Source of the DNA: Palsa-504 sp963769715
GTDB lineage: Bacteria; Actinomycetota; Actinomycetes; Streptosporangiales; Streptosporangiaceae
Assembly: GCA_963769715.1 (NCBI GenBank)
Contig: CAVYNE010000031.1
Span: 248,001 to 312,000 of the forward strand
Direction: 5' to 3'
DNA: 64,000 bases
Shown here: positions 36,359-44,497 of the stretch, one piece after another
How the letters are laid out: each line of letters begins with the position of its first letter
How positions within the stretch are numbered: position 1 is the first letter of the stretch
Position numbers and translations under genes: made by a program
The notes under the pieces: generated by a model
The model's input: the letters and a program-made list of their open reading frames with translations, nothing else
Told to the model about the DNA's origin: nothing
Databases searched by the model: none

Positions 36359-36798
36359 TGGAAGAACAGGAACCGCAGCAGGAAGGTGCCGATGTTGGCC
36401 ACGCCGTAGACGGCGTCCACGTAGAGCACGCGCTCGGCGCCGGTCAGGTTCATCCAGCCCGCCGAGTGATAGGCGAACTTGGTGGCCAGCGTGAGGATGA
36501 CGACGACCATCGCGGAGACTACCCAGAACGGCAGGGTCTCCTTAAGCAGGCTCGGGCGGCCCTTCCGCTTCCACGCCCAGCGGCTGAGCACGTAGCTCAC
36601 CAGGGCTCCGGAGAACCAGGCGATCAGGCTGGCCCAGGTGGCAGTCAGGTGCAACGGACCGGCGCAGATGGTCAGCACGACCTCGGTCGTGGCGAACGCC
36701 GCGACGGCCGCGATGGTGAAGCGGCCGAAGCGGATGCCGAGCTTGCTGCGGGCCTTCTGAGCCAACGTGTCGCCGAGCCGATTGGATACCAGAGCCAT
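36169..36798 (-). CDS. GtrA-family membrane protein
   Basis: A 209-residue protein with four predicted membrane helices (about 28-46, 56-76, 88-107, 126-150), including FGRFTIAAVAAFATTEVVL and a late FLLRFLFFHYVLF, typical of GtrA. The C-terminal 55 residues are hydrophilic. GtrA proteins are linked to moving polyprenyl-linked sugars across the membrane. It is convergent with, and overlaps by 190 bases, the GT2 gene, its probable functional partner. Confidence 0.85.
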   Translation of the reverse strand: MALVSNRLGDTLAQKARSKLGIRFGRFTIAAVAAFATTEVVLTICAGPLHLTATWASLIAWFSGALVSYVLSRWAWKRKGRPSLLKETLPFWVVSAMVVVILTLATKFAYHSAGWMNLTGAERVLYVDAVYGVANIGTFLLRFLFFHYVLFAGSAGQAAPGAAEEALASTDPGPEPFARAAESTGPMRALPDEAPADPELADRLSRLVR

Positions 36799-37024
36799 TG
36801 ATGTCCTAGGTTAGCTAGCCGACCATGAAGCGAGGAGCAGGTATACAGTACGGAAACCCCAGGCCGGTGGAACTACCCCGGCAAGGCCGCCCGATGCGAC
36901 TTGCGAGGAGAGTGTTTCAGTATCCGCACTCAGAGCACGTTACCGCCCCGTGCGGCACTCCGCACAACGGCAGCAAAAGTCAAGCCAATCGACAGACGGA
37001 CAACGGAGAGGGTAGGACCGGAGC

Positions 37025-38179
37025 ATGAAAATCTTGGTGTTGGGCGGGGACGGGTATCTGGGCTGGCCCACAGCGCTGCACCTGTCGGAGGCCGGCCACG
37101 AGGTAGCCGTCGCCGACAACTTCGTCCGCAGGCACTACGACAACGAACTCGGGGTCGAGTCCCTGGTGCCGATCGAGCCGCTGCAGACGCGTATCGCGGT
37201 GTGGCAGGAGCTGACCGGCAAGACGATCGGCCTCTACGTCGGTGACCTGACGGACGCGCTGTTCACCTACCACATGATCCGGGACTTCCAGCCCGAGGCC
37301 GTGGTCCACTTCGCCGAACAGCGGGCCGCGCCGTACTCGATGATCGACCGGGCGCACGCGGTGTACACCCAGCAGAACAACGTGGTCGGGAACCTGAACA
37401 TCTTGTTCGCGATCGCCGAGACCAACCCGGACATCCACCTGGTCAAGCTGGGCACGATGGGCGAGTACGGCACGCCGAACATCGACATCGAAGAGGGCTG
37501 GCTCGACCTGGAGCACAACGGCCGCACCGACCGGGTGCTGTTCCCCAAGCGGCCGGGGTCGTTCTACCACCTGTCCAAGGTGCACGACAGCCACAACATC
37601 GAGTTCGCCTGCCGGATCTGGGACCTGCGGGCCACCGACCTGAACCAGGGCGTGGTCTACGGCCAGCAGACCGCCGAGACCGCGCGGGACGAGCGGCTGG
37701 CCACCAGGTTCGACTACGACGCGGTGTTCGGCACCGTGCTGAACAGGTTCACCATCCAGGCGGTCATCGGCCACCCGCTGACCGTGTACGGCGAGGGCGG
37801 CCAGACCCGCGGCATCATCGACATCCGGGACACCGTCCGCTGTATCCAGCTGGCGTGCGAGAACCCGGCCAACCGCGGCGAGTTCCGGGTGTTCAACCAG
37901 ATGACCGAGTCGATGTCGGTCGCGCAGATCGCCGAGACCGTCAAGGCGGCCAGCCCCGAAGACGTCACCGTCGAGCACCTGGACAACCCCCGCGTCGAGC
38001 TGCCCGAGCACTACTACAACGTCAAGCACACCAAGCTGGTGGAGCTCGGCCTCGAACCGCACCTGCTCTCGGACACCCTGATCGAGTCGCTGTTCGAGGT
38101 GACCAAGCGGTACGCCCACCGCGTCCGCCTCGAGGCGCTCCGGCCGACCGTGAAGTGGCGCGAACCCACCGCCGGTTAG
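37025..38179 (+). CDS. UDP-sulfoquinovose synthase (Sqd1/SqdB-like)
   Basis: A 384-residue epimerase-fold enzyme closely matching Sqd1: N-terminal LVLGGDGYLGWPTALHL, HFAEQRAAPYSMID, KLGTMGEYGTPN (T144, the catalytic Thr), and FPKRPGSFYHLSKVHDSHN with Y181 and K185 in the YxxxK motif. The family converts UDP-glucose and sulfite to UDP-sulfoquinovose. No SqdX glycosyltransferase is adjacent, so the sulfosugar may enter another glycolipid or glycan, perhaps via the nearby GT2 and GtrA. Some family members make other sugars, so substrate is inferred. Confidence 0.88.
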   Translation: MKILVLGGDGYLGWPTALHLSEAGHEVAVADNFVRRHYDNELGVESLVPIEPLQTRIAVWQELTGKTIGLYVGDLTDALFTYHMIRDFQPEAVVHFAEQRAAPYSMIDRAHAVYTQQNNVVGNLNILFAIAETNPDIHLVKLGTMGEYGTPNIDIEEGWLDLEHNGRTDRVLFPKRPGSFYHLSKVHDSHNIEFACRIWDLRATDLNQGVVYGQQTAETARDERLATRFDYDAVFGTVLNRFTIQAVIGHPLTVYGEGGQTRGIIDIRDTVRCIQLACENPANRGEFRVFNQMTESMSVAQIAETVKAASPEDVTVEHLDNPRVELPEHYYNVKHTKLVELGLEPHLLSDTLIESLFEVTKRYAHRVRLEALRPTVKWREPTAG

Positions 38180-38217
38180 GCCAGGACCGCTCGCAGCGGA
38201 GCTAAGCGGGAAACCAT

Positions 38218-38257
38218 CGCCCGTTCGGTAAAATGATCTTTTGATGCCGAACGGGCG
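38218..38257. promoter_or_regulatory. 11-base perfect inverted repeat between the sulfoquinovose synthase gene and the MBL gene
   Basis: CGCCCGTTCGG (38218-38228) and CCGAACGGGCG (38247-38257) flank an 18-base AT-rich loop, ending 12 bases before the ATG of the next gene. It could be a terminator-like hairpin without a U-tract, or an operator/translation switch for the MBL gene. Confidence 0.5.
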
Positions 38258-38269
38258 GTGGTGTTGGCC

Positions 38270-39079
38270 ATGGCAACCTCGGTCTGTGTCACCTGCGGTA
38301 ACCATTTCCCCGATCCGCGCCCCGACGTCTGTGTCGTGTGCGCGGACGAGCGGCAGTGGCTGCCGCCGGGCGGCCAGCGGTGGACGACGCTCGCCGATCT
38401 CGCCGCGGCCGGGCACTCTAGTGACATTCGCGAGGTGGAGCCGGGGCTGACCGGGATCGGGGCGGACCCGCCGGTGGCCATCGGGCAGCGGTCGCTGCTG
38501 GTCCGCACGGCCGCGGGCAACGTGCTGTGGGACCCTTCGGGGTTCATCGACGACGCGGCGGTGGCAGCCGTCCGCGAGGCGGGCGGGCTGAGCTTCGTGA
38601 CCGCCAGCCACCCGCACTTCTACGGTGCGATGGCCGAATGGGCCCGCGTGTTCGGCGCGGAGATCGGAGTGCCTTCCGATGACGCGGCGTGGCTGCGGGC
38701 GGGCCCGAAGGTCGCGGTCCGGACCTGGTCGGGGACGCTCGGCGTGCTGCCTGCGGTGACGCTTATTCAGTGCGGCGGGCACTTCCCCGGCAGCGCCGTC
38801 CTGCACTGGGCTTCCGGTGCGGACGGGCGCGGCGTGCTGCTCAGCGGGGACACGATCTTCGTGACGCCGGGCGAGGACCGGGTGACGTTCGTCTGGTCGG
38901 CGCCGAACCGGCTGCCGCTGTCCGAGGCGGCCGTCACCGGAGTCTGGGAGGCGGTGCGGCCGTTGGCCTTCGACCGGATCTACGGCGGCTGGTGGACCCC
39001 GGTGCTGCGCTCGGGCGCATGGGAGACCGTCCGGCGGTCGGCCGCGCGTTACATCGAGCACCTGCGGGGCACGGCCTAG
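38270..39079 (+). CDS. Metallo-beta-lactamase-fold protein with N-terminal zinc ribbon
   Basis: A 269-residue protein from the ATG at 38270. An N-terminal zinc-ribbon (CVTCGNHFPDPRPDVCVVC) precedes an MBL fold in which the usual HxHxDH motif is reduced to SHPHFYG. A later GGHFPGS and LSGDT (D metal ligand) remain. The partial motif suggests altered or single-metal chemistry. It follows the sulfoquinovose synthase by 90 bases on the same strand. Function is unknown. Confidence 0.75.
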   Translation: MATSVCVTCGNHFPDPRPDVCVVCADERQWLPPGGQRWTTLADLAAAGHSSDIREVEPGLTGIGADPPVAIGQRSLLVRTAAGNVLWDPSGFIDDAAVAAVREAGGLSFVTASHPHFYGAMAEWARVFGAEIGVPSDDAAWLRAGPKVAVRTWSGTLGVLPAVTLIQCGGHFPGSAVLHWASGADGRGVLLSGDTIFVTPGEDRVTFVWSAPNRLPLSEAAVTGVWEAVRPLAFDRIYGGWWTPVLRSGAWETVRRSAARYIEHLRGTA

Positions 39080-39207
39080 CCTTTTTCGTCGAGGACCGCG
39101 CTGATGTTGCCGGGCATGGCCGGCCAGCCGGCGCCGAGGATCCGGCGCGACGCCGCCTGGTAAGGATCGCTGAGGTCGAAGCCGTCGTGGTCGATGAACA
39201 GTGGCAC
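39076..39207 (-). CDS. Possible 43-residue protein immediately after the PQQ-propeller gene
   Basis: A GTG directly follows the stop of the lipoprotein gene and opens 43 residues beginning VPLFIDHDGFDLSDPYQAA, ending at 39076. It contains RRILGAGWPAMPGNISAVL. Codon use looks genuine and the frame would be translationally coupled. It may also be the 3' remnant of a larger gene. No domain recognised. Confidence 0.35.
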   Translation of the reverse strand: MPLFIDHDGFDLSDPYQAASRRILGAGWPAMPGNISAVLDEKG

Positions 39208-40812
39208 TCAGGGAACCGTGTAGGCAACCAGCTGCGGGTTGCCGCCCCCGCCGGAACTCGACGTCTTGGGGCCGCCCGCCGGGACCAGCACCGTGTTGCC
39301 GAAAACGGCGATTGGTGCATTCGTCGATGTCGGCAGCTGGCGCCGGTAGACGATCGCGCCCGTGCTGCGGTTGAGGGCGACCAGGACACCGTTGTAGAGC
39401 GTGGTGAAGAGCAGGTCGTTAGAGACCGTGGCCGCGCCGAGCGGCATCGAAGAGAACTTAGTGTCCCACTCGACCTTGCCGGTGGCCAGGCTGAGCGCCT
39501 CTACCTCCCCGGTTTCGGGACCGGCGGCCTTGTTGCCGGTGACCGAGCTCATGCCGGTGTAGGTGATCGGGAGGTCGATGGTGGCCACGTAGACGCTGCC
39601 GCCCGCCACCGCCATGTTCGACAGGATGCCGCCCAGCGATCCGGGCAGTATGGTGTACGGGAACTTGATCGTGATCTGGTGCGACAGCGCGAGCAGGGAG
39701 TCGTTGTCGTGCCCGTTGTGCTCGCCGACCGGCGTCTTCCACAACAGCGCGCCGGACCGTGCGTTCAGCGCGTAGACGTATCCCACCTTCCCGCCGGTGA
39801 TGATCACGGGAACCCCGCCGATAACAGCCGAGATGGGCGACGCCTGCAGGTCGTGGTCCTGGAAGTCGTCCGGCACGGCCTGGTAGTACCAGCGCAGCTT
39901 CCCGGTCGCCGCGTCCAGGTTCACCTCGCTGTCGGTGTAGAGCTGCCGCGATGGATGGGCGACGGCCTGGCCGATGCTCTGGTAGGGGTTACCGATGCCG
40001 AACGTCACCGAGCCGTCGCTCCCGACGAGCGGCGGCTCCCAGGCCCCGCCCGAGCCGAGACCGAGAGCCTGCACGCCCGCCCCCTGGCCGATGACCGTGT
40101 TGAACTTCCATAGCAGACGGCCTGTTGACGCGTTCAGCGCCATGAGCACCCCGCCGCCGGGTCCCGAACCGTAAGCGCTGGCCAGGTAGACCCGCCCGTC
40201 CGCTGCCTGCGGCTGGATCTCGAACGCCCCCTGGCTGCTGTTCAGCAGGCTGCTGTCCACCCAGATCGTCTTGCCGGTCGCCGCGTTGAGCGCGAACACC
40301 GAGGTCGACGAGTCCCCGTACACGGTGCCGTCCGCGACCGCCACCCCGTCCGGCCCGGGCCCGCTCTTCTCTGGGATGTTCACCTGGTACTCCCACATCA
40401 GCTTGCCCGTGGCGAGTGCCAGTGCGTACACGTTGGCGTCCTCGTCCTGCAGATACACGACGCCGTCCTGCACGACCGGCGGCGCGGTCAGCGAGCCGAT
40501 TCCCGAGACGCCGGCCGCGGCCGTGCCCGCCAGCTTGAACGCCCAGGCTTCCCGCATGCCGGACACGTTCGCCGCCGAGATCGCCGAGATCGCCGAGTCC
40601 GGCACGTCCCTGGTGTTGGCGACGTCGCCATTCGGGTACGGCCACGATCCGGTCGGCACCGCCGCGCCGGGGAATGCCGTACTGACCGGCGCTGCGCTGC
40701 CGCCGCCGCACGCCGCGGCCAGCATAGTTATCGAGACGAGCACGGTCACTGGGACAAACAGCCGCACTCCGGGACGCGTACGCCCAGCTAGCTTCGCTCT
40801 CGTCCGGCTCAC
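39208..40812 (-). CDS. Lipoprotein with PQQ-type beta-propeller
   Basis: A 534-residue exported lipoprotein: Arg-rich N-terminus, hydrophobic segment 18-33 and lipobox LAAAC with the lipid Cys at 35. The rest is a beta-propeller of PQQ/quinoprotein alcohol-dehydrogenase type, with repeated YALxxxTGK(L/T)xW blades (VYALALATGKLMWEY, VFALNAATGKTIWV, LMALNASTGRLLWKF, VYALNARSGALLWKT). It contains a DHDLQASP segment reminiscent of PQQ dehydrogenases, but no heme CxxCH. Either a surface quinoprotein or a BamB-like scaffold. Confidence 0.85.
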   Translation of the reverse strand: MSRTRAKLAGRTRPGVRLFVPVTVLVSITMLAAACGGGSAAPVSTAFPGAAVPTGSWPYPNGDVANTRDVPDSAISAISAANVSGMREAWAFKLAGTAAAGVSGIGSLTAPPVVQDGVVYLQDEDANVYALALATGKLMWEYQVNIPEKSGPGPDGVAVADGTVYGDSSTSVFALNAATGKTIWVDSSLLNSSQGAFEIQPQAADGRVYLASAYGSGPGGGVLMALNASTGRLLWKFNTVIGQGAGVQALGLGSGGAWEPPLVGSDGSVTFGIGNPYQSIGQAVAHPSRQLYTDSEVNLDAATGKLRWYYQAVPDDFQDHDLQASPISAVIGGVPVIITGGKVGYVYALNARSGALLWKTPVGEHNGHDNDSLLALSHQITIKFPYTILPGSLGGILSNMAVAGGSVYVATIDLPITYTGMSSVTGNKAAGPETGEVEALSLATGKVEWDTKFSSMPLGAATVSNDLLFTTLYNGVLVALNRSTGAIVYRRQLPTSTNAPIAVFGNTVLVPAGGPKTSSSGGGGNPQLVAYTVP

Positions 40813-40830
40813 CGCCTTACCTTAAATTGA

Positions 40831-40843
40831 TATCATAATGATA
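40831..40843. promoter_or_regulatory. 13-base perfect palindrome at the PQQ-propeller gene promoter
   Basis: TATCATAATGATA, 19-31 bases upstream of the gene start, within AT-rich sequence. The ATnATnAT-like layout resembles Fur/Zur-type metal regulator sites, but the match is partial. Confidence 0.35.
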
Positions 40844-40925
40844 GACATGTGAAATCAGCCATGTCAAGGTGTCGCCCCGCCCGGCGGACCTGGTCTATGT
40901 CGCGGACTCTTTGGGTATTGAAGGC

Positions 40926-40973
40926 ATGAATGTGGCGTTCTACCCGAAAGAGTCATTACGTTGCCACGTTCAT
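40926..40973 (+). repeat. 48-base hairpin element, copy A
   Basis: Outer arms ATGAATGTGGC and GCCACGTTCAT (10 of 11 paired) enclose a conserved core TCTACCCGAAAGAGTCA-like segment (40939-40955). The same element, inverted, occurs at 60536-60583. Upstream at 40904-40916 GACTCTTTGGGTA can pair with the core TACCCGAAAGAGTC, allowing an alternative hairpin. Confidence 0.75.
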
Positions 40974-41027
40974 TGGTTCGTCGTTGTTATGGGATGCGGC
41001 AGGAGTGATGGCCGAGGTCCGGGTTGG

Positions 41028-41372
41028 TCAGAACCCCCGGCGCAGGGTCCAGGTGCCGGTCGCGGCGTCCCGGCGCAGTTCGTATACCCCAGGTGTCATG
41101 CCCTGACCGGGCGATGCCTCGACTCGCCAGAATTCGAGTTCAGGTTGGCCTGGCTGGGCCCCAGGGTCTCGCCACCATTCCCGGTTGATCACCCAGTGCT
41201 CCAGGATCGCGCGGACGGTGTACAGCCGGCTTCGCCACACGAACCTGATGGGCCTGCCGTCTTTCCTGGCCTGAACCTCAACCGGCTCGCCGTACACCCT
41301 GGTCACGTTCTGCCACCCGCCTTCTCTGCGCACGCGCAGTGCTAGTCGGGTCACCCAGGTCAGCCGGGCCAC
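41028..41372 (-). CDS. DUF6504 family protein
   Basis: A 114-residue protein with the DUF6504 core VYGEPVEVQARKDGRPIRFVWRSRLYTV, ILEHWVINREWW, and a closing WRVEA ... YELRRDAATGTWTL. These proteins often lie near translesion-polymerase genes in actinobacteria; none is seen here. The start is uncertain, since homology begins about residue 24. Function is unknown. Confidence 0.7.
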   Translation of the reverse strand: MARLTWVTRLALRVRREGGWQNVTRVYGEPVEVQARKDGRPIRFVWRSRLYTVRAILEHWVINREWWRDPGAQPGQPELEFWRVEASPGQGMTPGVYELRRDAATGTWTLRRGF

Positions 41373-41540
41373 CGAGTCCGTCGCTGCCGCAAGGAGGAAG
41401 ACAGGCAGTACTATCCGTGATCACTGCGGTCGGTACCGAAGCGGGATACGGCACCTTTGGTCGAATATTAGTTCATGCGAACAAGAATGCCAATCATCTC
41501 AGCTAGCTTGACTGAGGTGAGCGGCTTCAAATGTCGGTGC

Positions 41541-41581
41541 CCCTCGGCATAGTGGTGGTCATCCCACCACTACGCCGAGGG
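41541..41581 (+). promoter_or_regulatory. 18-base-pair hairpin overlapping the ribosome site of the DUF4262 gene
   Basis: Arms 41541-41558 (CCCTCGGCATAGTGGTGG) and 41564-41581 pair at 17 of 18 positions around TCATC. The right arm ends in GAGGG, part of the GAGGGAGG ribosome site 6-8 bases before the GTG start at 41590, so folding should reduce translation. Confidence 0.6.
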
Positions 41582-41589
41582 AGGCAAAC

Positions 41590-42081
41590 GTGTGCTGGCT
41601 ATGTGCCCATCCGGGCGCTACCGAACGTGACTACCAGGAGCACATGTGGTCGCTGATCGCCATGTACGGCTGGGCCGTGCAGGGCGTGGAACGCGATGGC
41701 ATCCACCCGCCTTGGGCCTACACGGTGGGGCTCACCCCAAACCAGCGGCCTGAGTTGGTCATCACCGGCATGGGCCTGACCCGGGCCACGCAGGTGCTCA
41801 ACGGCGTGGCCGCGCACCTGCTGCATGCGGAGGAACCCGAGCCGGGGACGCAGGCCGTCCTGCCCAACGGCCCGCTCGTCGAGATCGTCAAGGTCGCCGC
41901 GCCGTGGGCGCACCTGAACCTGGCGGTCGAGTTTTACGGCACCCCGATACGCGGCCTGCAGCTGGTGCACGCCGACAAGCGCGGGCGCTGGCCCTGGGAC
42001 GACGCGTACCAGGGCGTGCGCGGCGGTCAGCCCGTGCTGGGCTCCCGGGAGCCGCCGGAGCGCCGCAGGCGGGTCGGCTAG
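41590..42081 (+). CDS. DUF4262 family protein
   Basis: A 163-residue protein starting at a GTG (VCWLCAHPG) with GGGAGG upstream. DUF4262 features are visible: YGWAVQGVERDGIHPPWAYTVGL, HPELVITG-like RPELVITGMG and LQLVHADKRGRWPWDD. Proteins of this family are soluble, widespread in actinobacteria and of unknown function. A strong hairpin covers its ribosome site. Confidence 0.8.
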   Translation: MCWLCAHPGATERDYQEHMWSLIAMYGWAVQGVERDGIHPPWAYTVGLTPNQRPELVITGMGLTRATQVLNGVAAHLLHAEEPEPGTQAVLPNGPLVEIVKVAAPWAHLNLAVEFYGTPIRGLQLVHADKRGRWPWDDAYQGVRGGQPVLGSREPPERRRRVG

Positions 42082-42101
42082 CTGGCCGGCTACCCAGGGG
42101 C

Positions 42102-43367
42102 CTAGGGTTGCCAGCCGGGGGCGGGAAAGGCCGCCAGCAGGTCGCGAACCTCGGTGGCGATGCGGTCGAGGGTCGCTTCGTCGTCCTTGGTGGCGGCGGT
42201 GATCGCCTCGTCCATCCAGGCGGCGAGCGGCGCCATGTGCTCCTCGCGCAGGCCGCGGGTGGTGATCGCAGGCGTGCCGATCCGCAGGCCGGACGGGTCG
42301 AACGGCTTGCGCTGGTCGAACGGCACCGTGTTGTAGTTGGTCTCGATGCCCGCCCGGTCCAGCGCCTTGGCGGCCGGCTTGCCGCCGATGCCCTTGGAGG
42401 TGAGGTCCATCAGGATCAGGTGGTTGTCCGTGCCGCCGGAGACCAGGTCATAGCCGCGGTCCAGCAGCGCGTCGGCTAGCGCCTGGGCGTTCTTGACTAT
42501 CTGGTGGGCATAGTCGCGGAACTCGGGCTGGGCGGCCTCGTGCAGCGCCACCGCGATTGCGGCCGTGGTGTGGTTATGCGGGCCGCCCTGCAGGCCGGGG
42601 AACACGGCCCGGTCCACGGCGGAAGCGTGCTCGGCCTTGGACATGATCATGGCGCCGCGCGGTCCCCGGAGCGTCTTGTGCGTCGTCGTGGTGATCACGT
42701 CGGCGTGCCCGACGGGCGAGGGGTGGGCGCCGCCTGCGATCAGCCCGGAGATGTGCGCGACGTCGGCGACCAGGATCGCGCCCGCCTCGGCGGCGATGGC
42801 GGCGAAGGCCGGGAAGTCGATGATCCGCGGGATCGCGGTGCCGCCGCAGAAGATGATCTTGGGCTGCTCCTTGAGCGCCAGGTCGCGCACCTCGTCCAGG
42901 TCGACCCGGCCGGTGTCGTGACGGACCCCGTACTGGACCGGCCGGAACCACTTGCCGGTCGCCGAGACCGACCAGCCGTGGGTGAGGTGGCCGCCCATCG
43001 GCAGCGCCATGCCCATGATCGTGTCGCCCGGCTGGGCGAACGCCAGGTAGACCGCGAGGTTCGCGGGCGAGCCCGAGTACGGCTGCACGTTGGCGTGGTC
43101 GACGCCGAACAGCGCCTTGGCCCGGTCCCTGGCGATCGTCTCGATCTGGTCGATGAACTGCTGGCCCTCGTAGTACCGGCGGCCCGGGTAGCCCTCGGAG
43201 TACTTGTTGGTCAGCACGCTGCCTGAGGCCTCGAGCACGGCCACCGACACGTAGTTCTCCGACGGGATCAGCCGGGCCTTCTCGTACTGCCTGCGGGCTT
43301 CGTCCTGGATGAGCCGGGCAATCTCCGGGTCCGAGCTCTCGACGGCCGGGATGGGCGGGATGTGCAT
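42102..43367 (-). CDS. glyA: Serine hydroxymethyltransferase
   Basis: A 421-residue PLP enzyme interconverting serine and glycine with tetrahydrofolate. Family motifs: LIPSENYVS, GYPGRRYYEGQQ, NVQPYSGSPANLAVY and the PLP lysine K231 in VITTTTHKTLRGPRGAM. The ATG at 43367 follows a perfect AAGGAGG. Full normal length; monocistronic and divergent from the nucleoside hydrolase gene. Confidence 0.97.
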   Translation of the reverse strand: MHIPPIPAVESSDPEIARLIQDEARRQYEKARLIPSENYVSVAVLEASGSVLTNKYSEGYPGRRYYEGQQFIDQIETIARDRAKALFGVDHANVQPYSGSPANLAVYLAFAQPGDTIMGMALPMGGHLTHGWSVSATGKWFRPVQYGVRHDTGRVDLDEVRDLALKEQPKIIFCGGTAIPRIIDFPAFAAIAAEAGAILVADVAHISGLIAGGAHPSPVGHADVITTTTHKTLRGPRGAMIMSKAEHASAVDRAVFPGLQGGPHNHTTAAIAVALHEAAQPEFRDYAHQIVKNAQALADALLDRGYDLVSGGTDNHLILMDLTSKGIGGKPAAKALDRAGIETNYNTVPFDQRKPFDPSGLRIGTPAITTRGLREEHMAPLAAWMDEAITAATKDDEATLDRIATEVRDLLAAFPAPGWQP

Positions 43368-43483
43368 GTCAGACCTCCTTCGGAGACGAGGCTACACACC
43401 CCGGCGCACGCAGGTCACGGGGGCACGCGCCAAGACCGTTCGGTACCTTCATTGCTGGCGGCATAAAAAGCTAAGGAAGGCCG

Positions 43484-44497
43484 ATGGCCACGAGAATTAT
43501 CCTCGACTGCGATCCCGGGATCGACGACGCGCTCGCGATCGCGTTCGCGCACGGGCACCCCGGCATCGACCTGGCCGGCGTCACCACCGTGGCGGGCAAC
43601 GTCGGGCTGGCCAAGACGACGGCGAATGCGCTGGCGGTGTGCGAGTTCATCGGCGCGGCCGGGACGCCGGTGACCGCGGGCTGCGCCGGGCCGCTGCTGC
43701 GCCCGGCGCTCGACGCGCGGCATGTACACGGCTCAACGGGGCTGGGCGGAGCCAGGCTGCCGCCACCGGTGGCCAGCCCGGCCGCCGGGCACGCCGTCGA
43801 CTACATCATCGAGGTGGTGGGCGCCTCCCCCGGCGAGATCACGCTGGTCGCGACGGGCCCGCTGACCAACATCGCGCTGGCCGTGCGGCGGGAGCCGCGG
43901 CTGGCGGACTGGGTGCGCGAATTCGTGATCATGGGCGGGTCGGCGGGCCGGGGTAATGTCACCCCGGCCGCCGAGTACAACATCTGGGCCGACCCGGAGG
44001 CCGCCGCCGCGGTGTTCCGGGCTGGCTGGACCGTCATCATGCTCGGGCTCGACGTGACCCTGCGGACCGGAGCCACCGCGGCGGTGCTGCAGCGGATGAG
44101 CGAGCTCGGGCGGCTCGGCACCGAGTTGCTCCGGCCGGCGCTCGAGCAGTACCGGTCGGTCAGCGAGCCCGGCTCGCGGGGGGGTCTGCCAGGAGGGTCC
44201 GGGGGGGCGGAGTCCCCCCGGGGGAAAGGGTCGTCCCCCCTGGGGGCAGGCCCGCCGGTGCATGACGTCTGCGCGGTGGCCTGGGTGGCGCAGCCTGAGC
44301 TGTTCGGCGTGGTCCCGGCGCGGGTTCAGGTGGAGCTGGCCGGGCAGCTCACGGCCGGCATGACCGTGACCGATTTCGACGTCCCCGGCGAGGTCGACGG
44401 CGGCAACGCGAACGTCGCGATGCGCATCGACGTGGACAGGTTCTGGGAGGTCACGCTCGGCGCGTACGCCCGGGTGGCCGAGGCCATGGACCGCTAG
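43484..44497 (+). CDS. Inosine/uridine-preferring nucleoside hydrolase
   Basis: A 337-residue IU-nucleoside hydrolase with the calcium-binding DxDxGxDDA motif (LDCDPGIDDALAI, residues 7-19), VTTVAGN, ATGPLTNIALA and the late VHDVCAVAW. A Gly/Pro/Ser-rich insert of about 28 residues, encoded by G-run DNA (44174-44258), lies immediately before the VHD segment that completes the active site. Its 3' end overlaps the truncated ATPase-like gene by four bases, convergently. Confidence 0.92.
   Translation: MATRIILDCDPGIDDALAIAFAHGHPGIDLAGVTTVAGNVGLAKTTANALAVCEFIGAAGTPVTAGCAGPLLRPALDARHVHGSTGLGGARLPPPVASPAAGHAVDYIIEVVGASPGEITLVATGPLTNIALAVRREPRLADWVREFVIMGGSAGRGNVTPAAEYNIWADPEAAAAVFRAGWTVIMLGLDVTLRTGATAAVLQRMSELGRLGTELLRPALEQYRSVSEPGSRGGLPGGSGGAESPRGKGSSPLGAGPPVHDVCAVAWVAQPELFGVVPARVQVELAGQLTAGMTVTDFDVPGEVDGGNANVAMRIDVDRFWEVTLGAYARVAEAMDR
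44174..44258. repeat. G-run/C-run insert inside the nucleoside hydrolase gene
   Basis: Runs of G7, G7, C6 and C6 including GGGTCGTCCCCCC (44228-44240), which matches the core of the cobB element. It stays in frame and adds about 28 residues. Confidence 0.6.

Noticed and set aside
36980..39061. 693-residue minus-strand open frame opposite the sulfoquinovose synthase and MBL genes
   Set aside because: Shadow frame; both plus-strand genes have complete family motifs.
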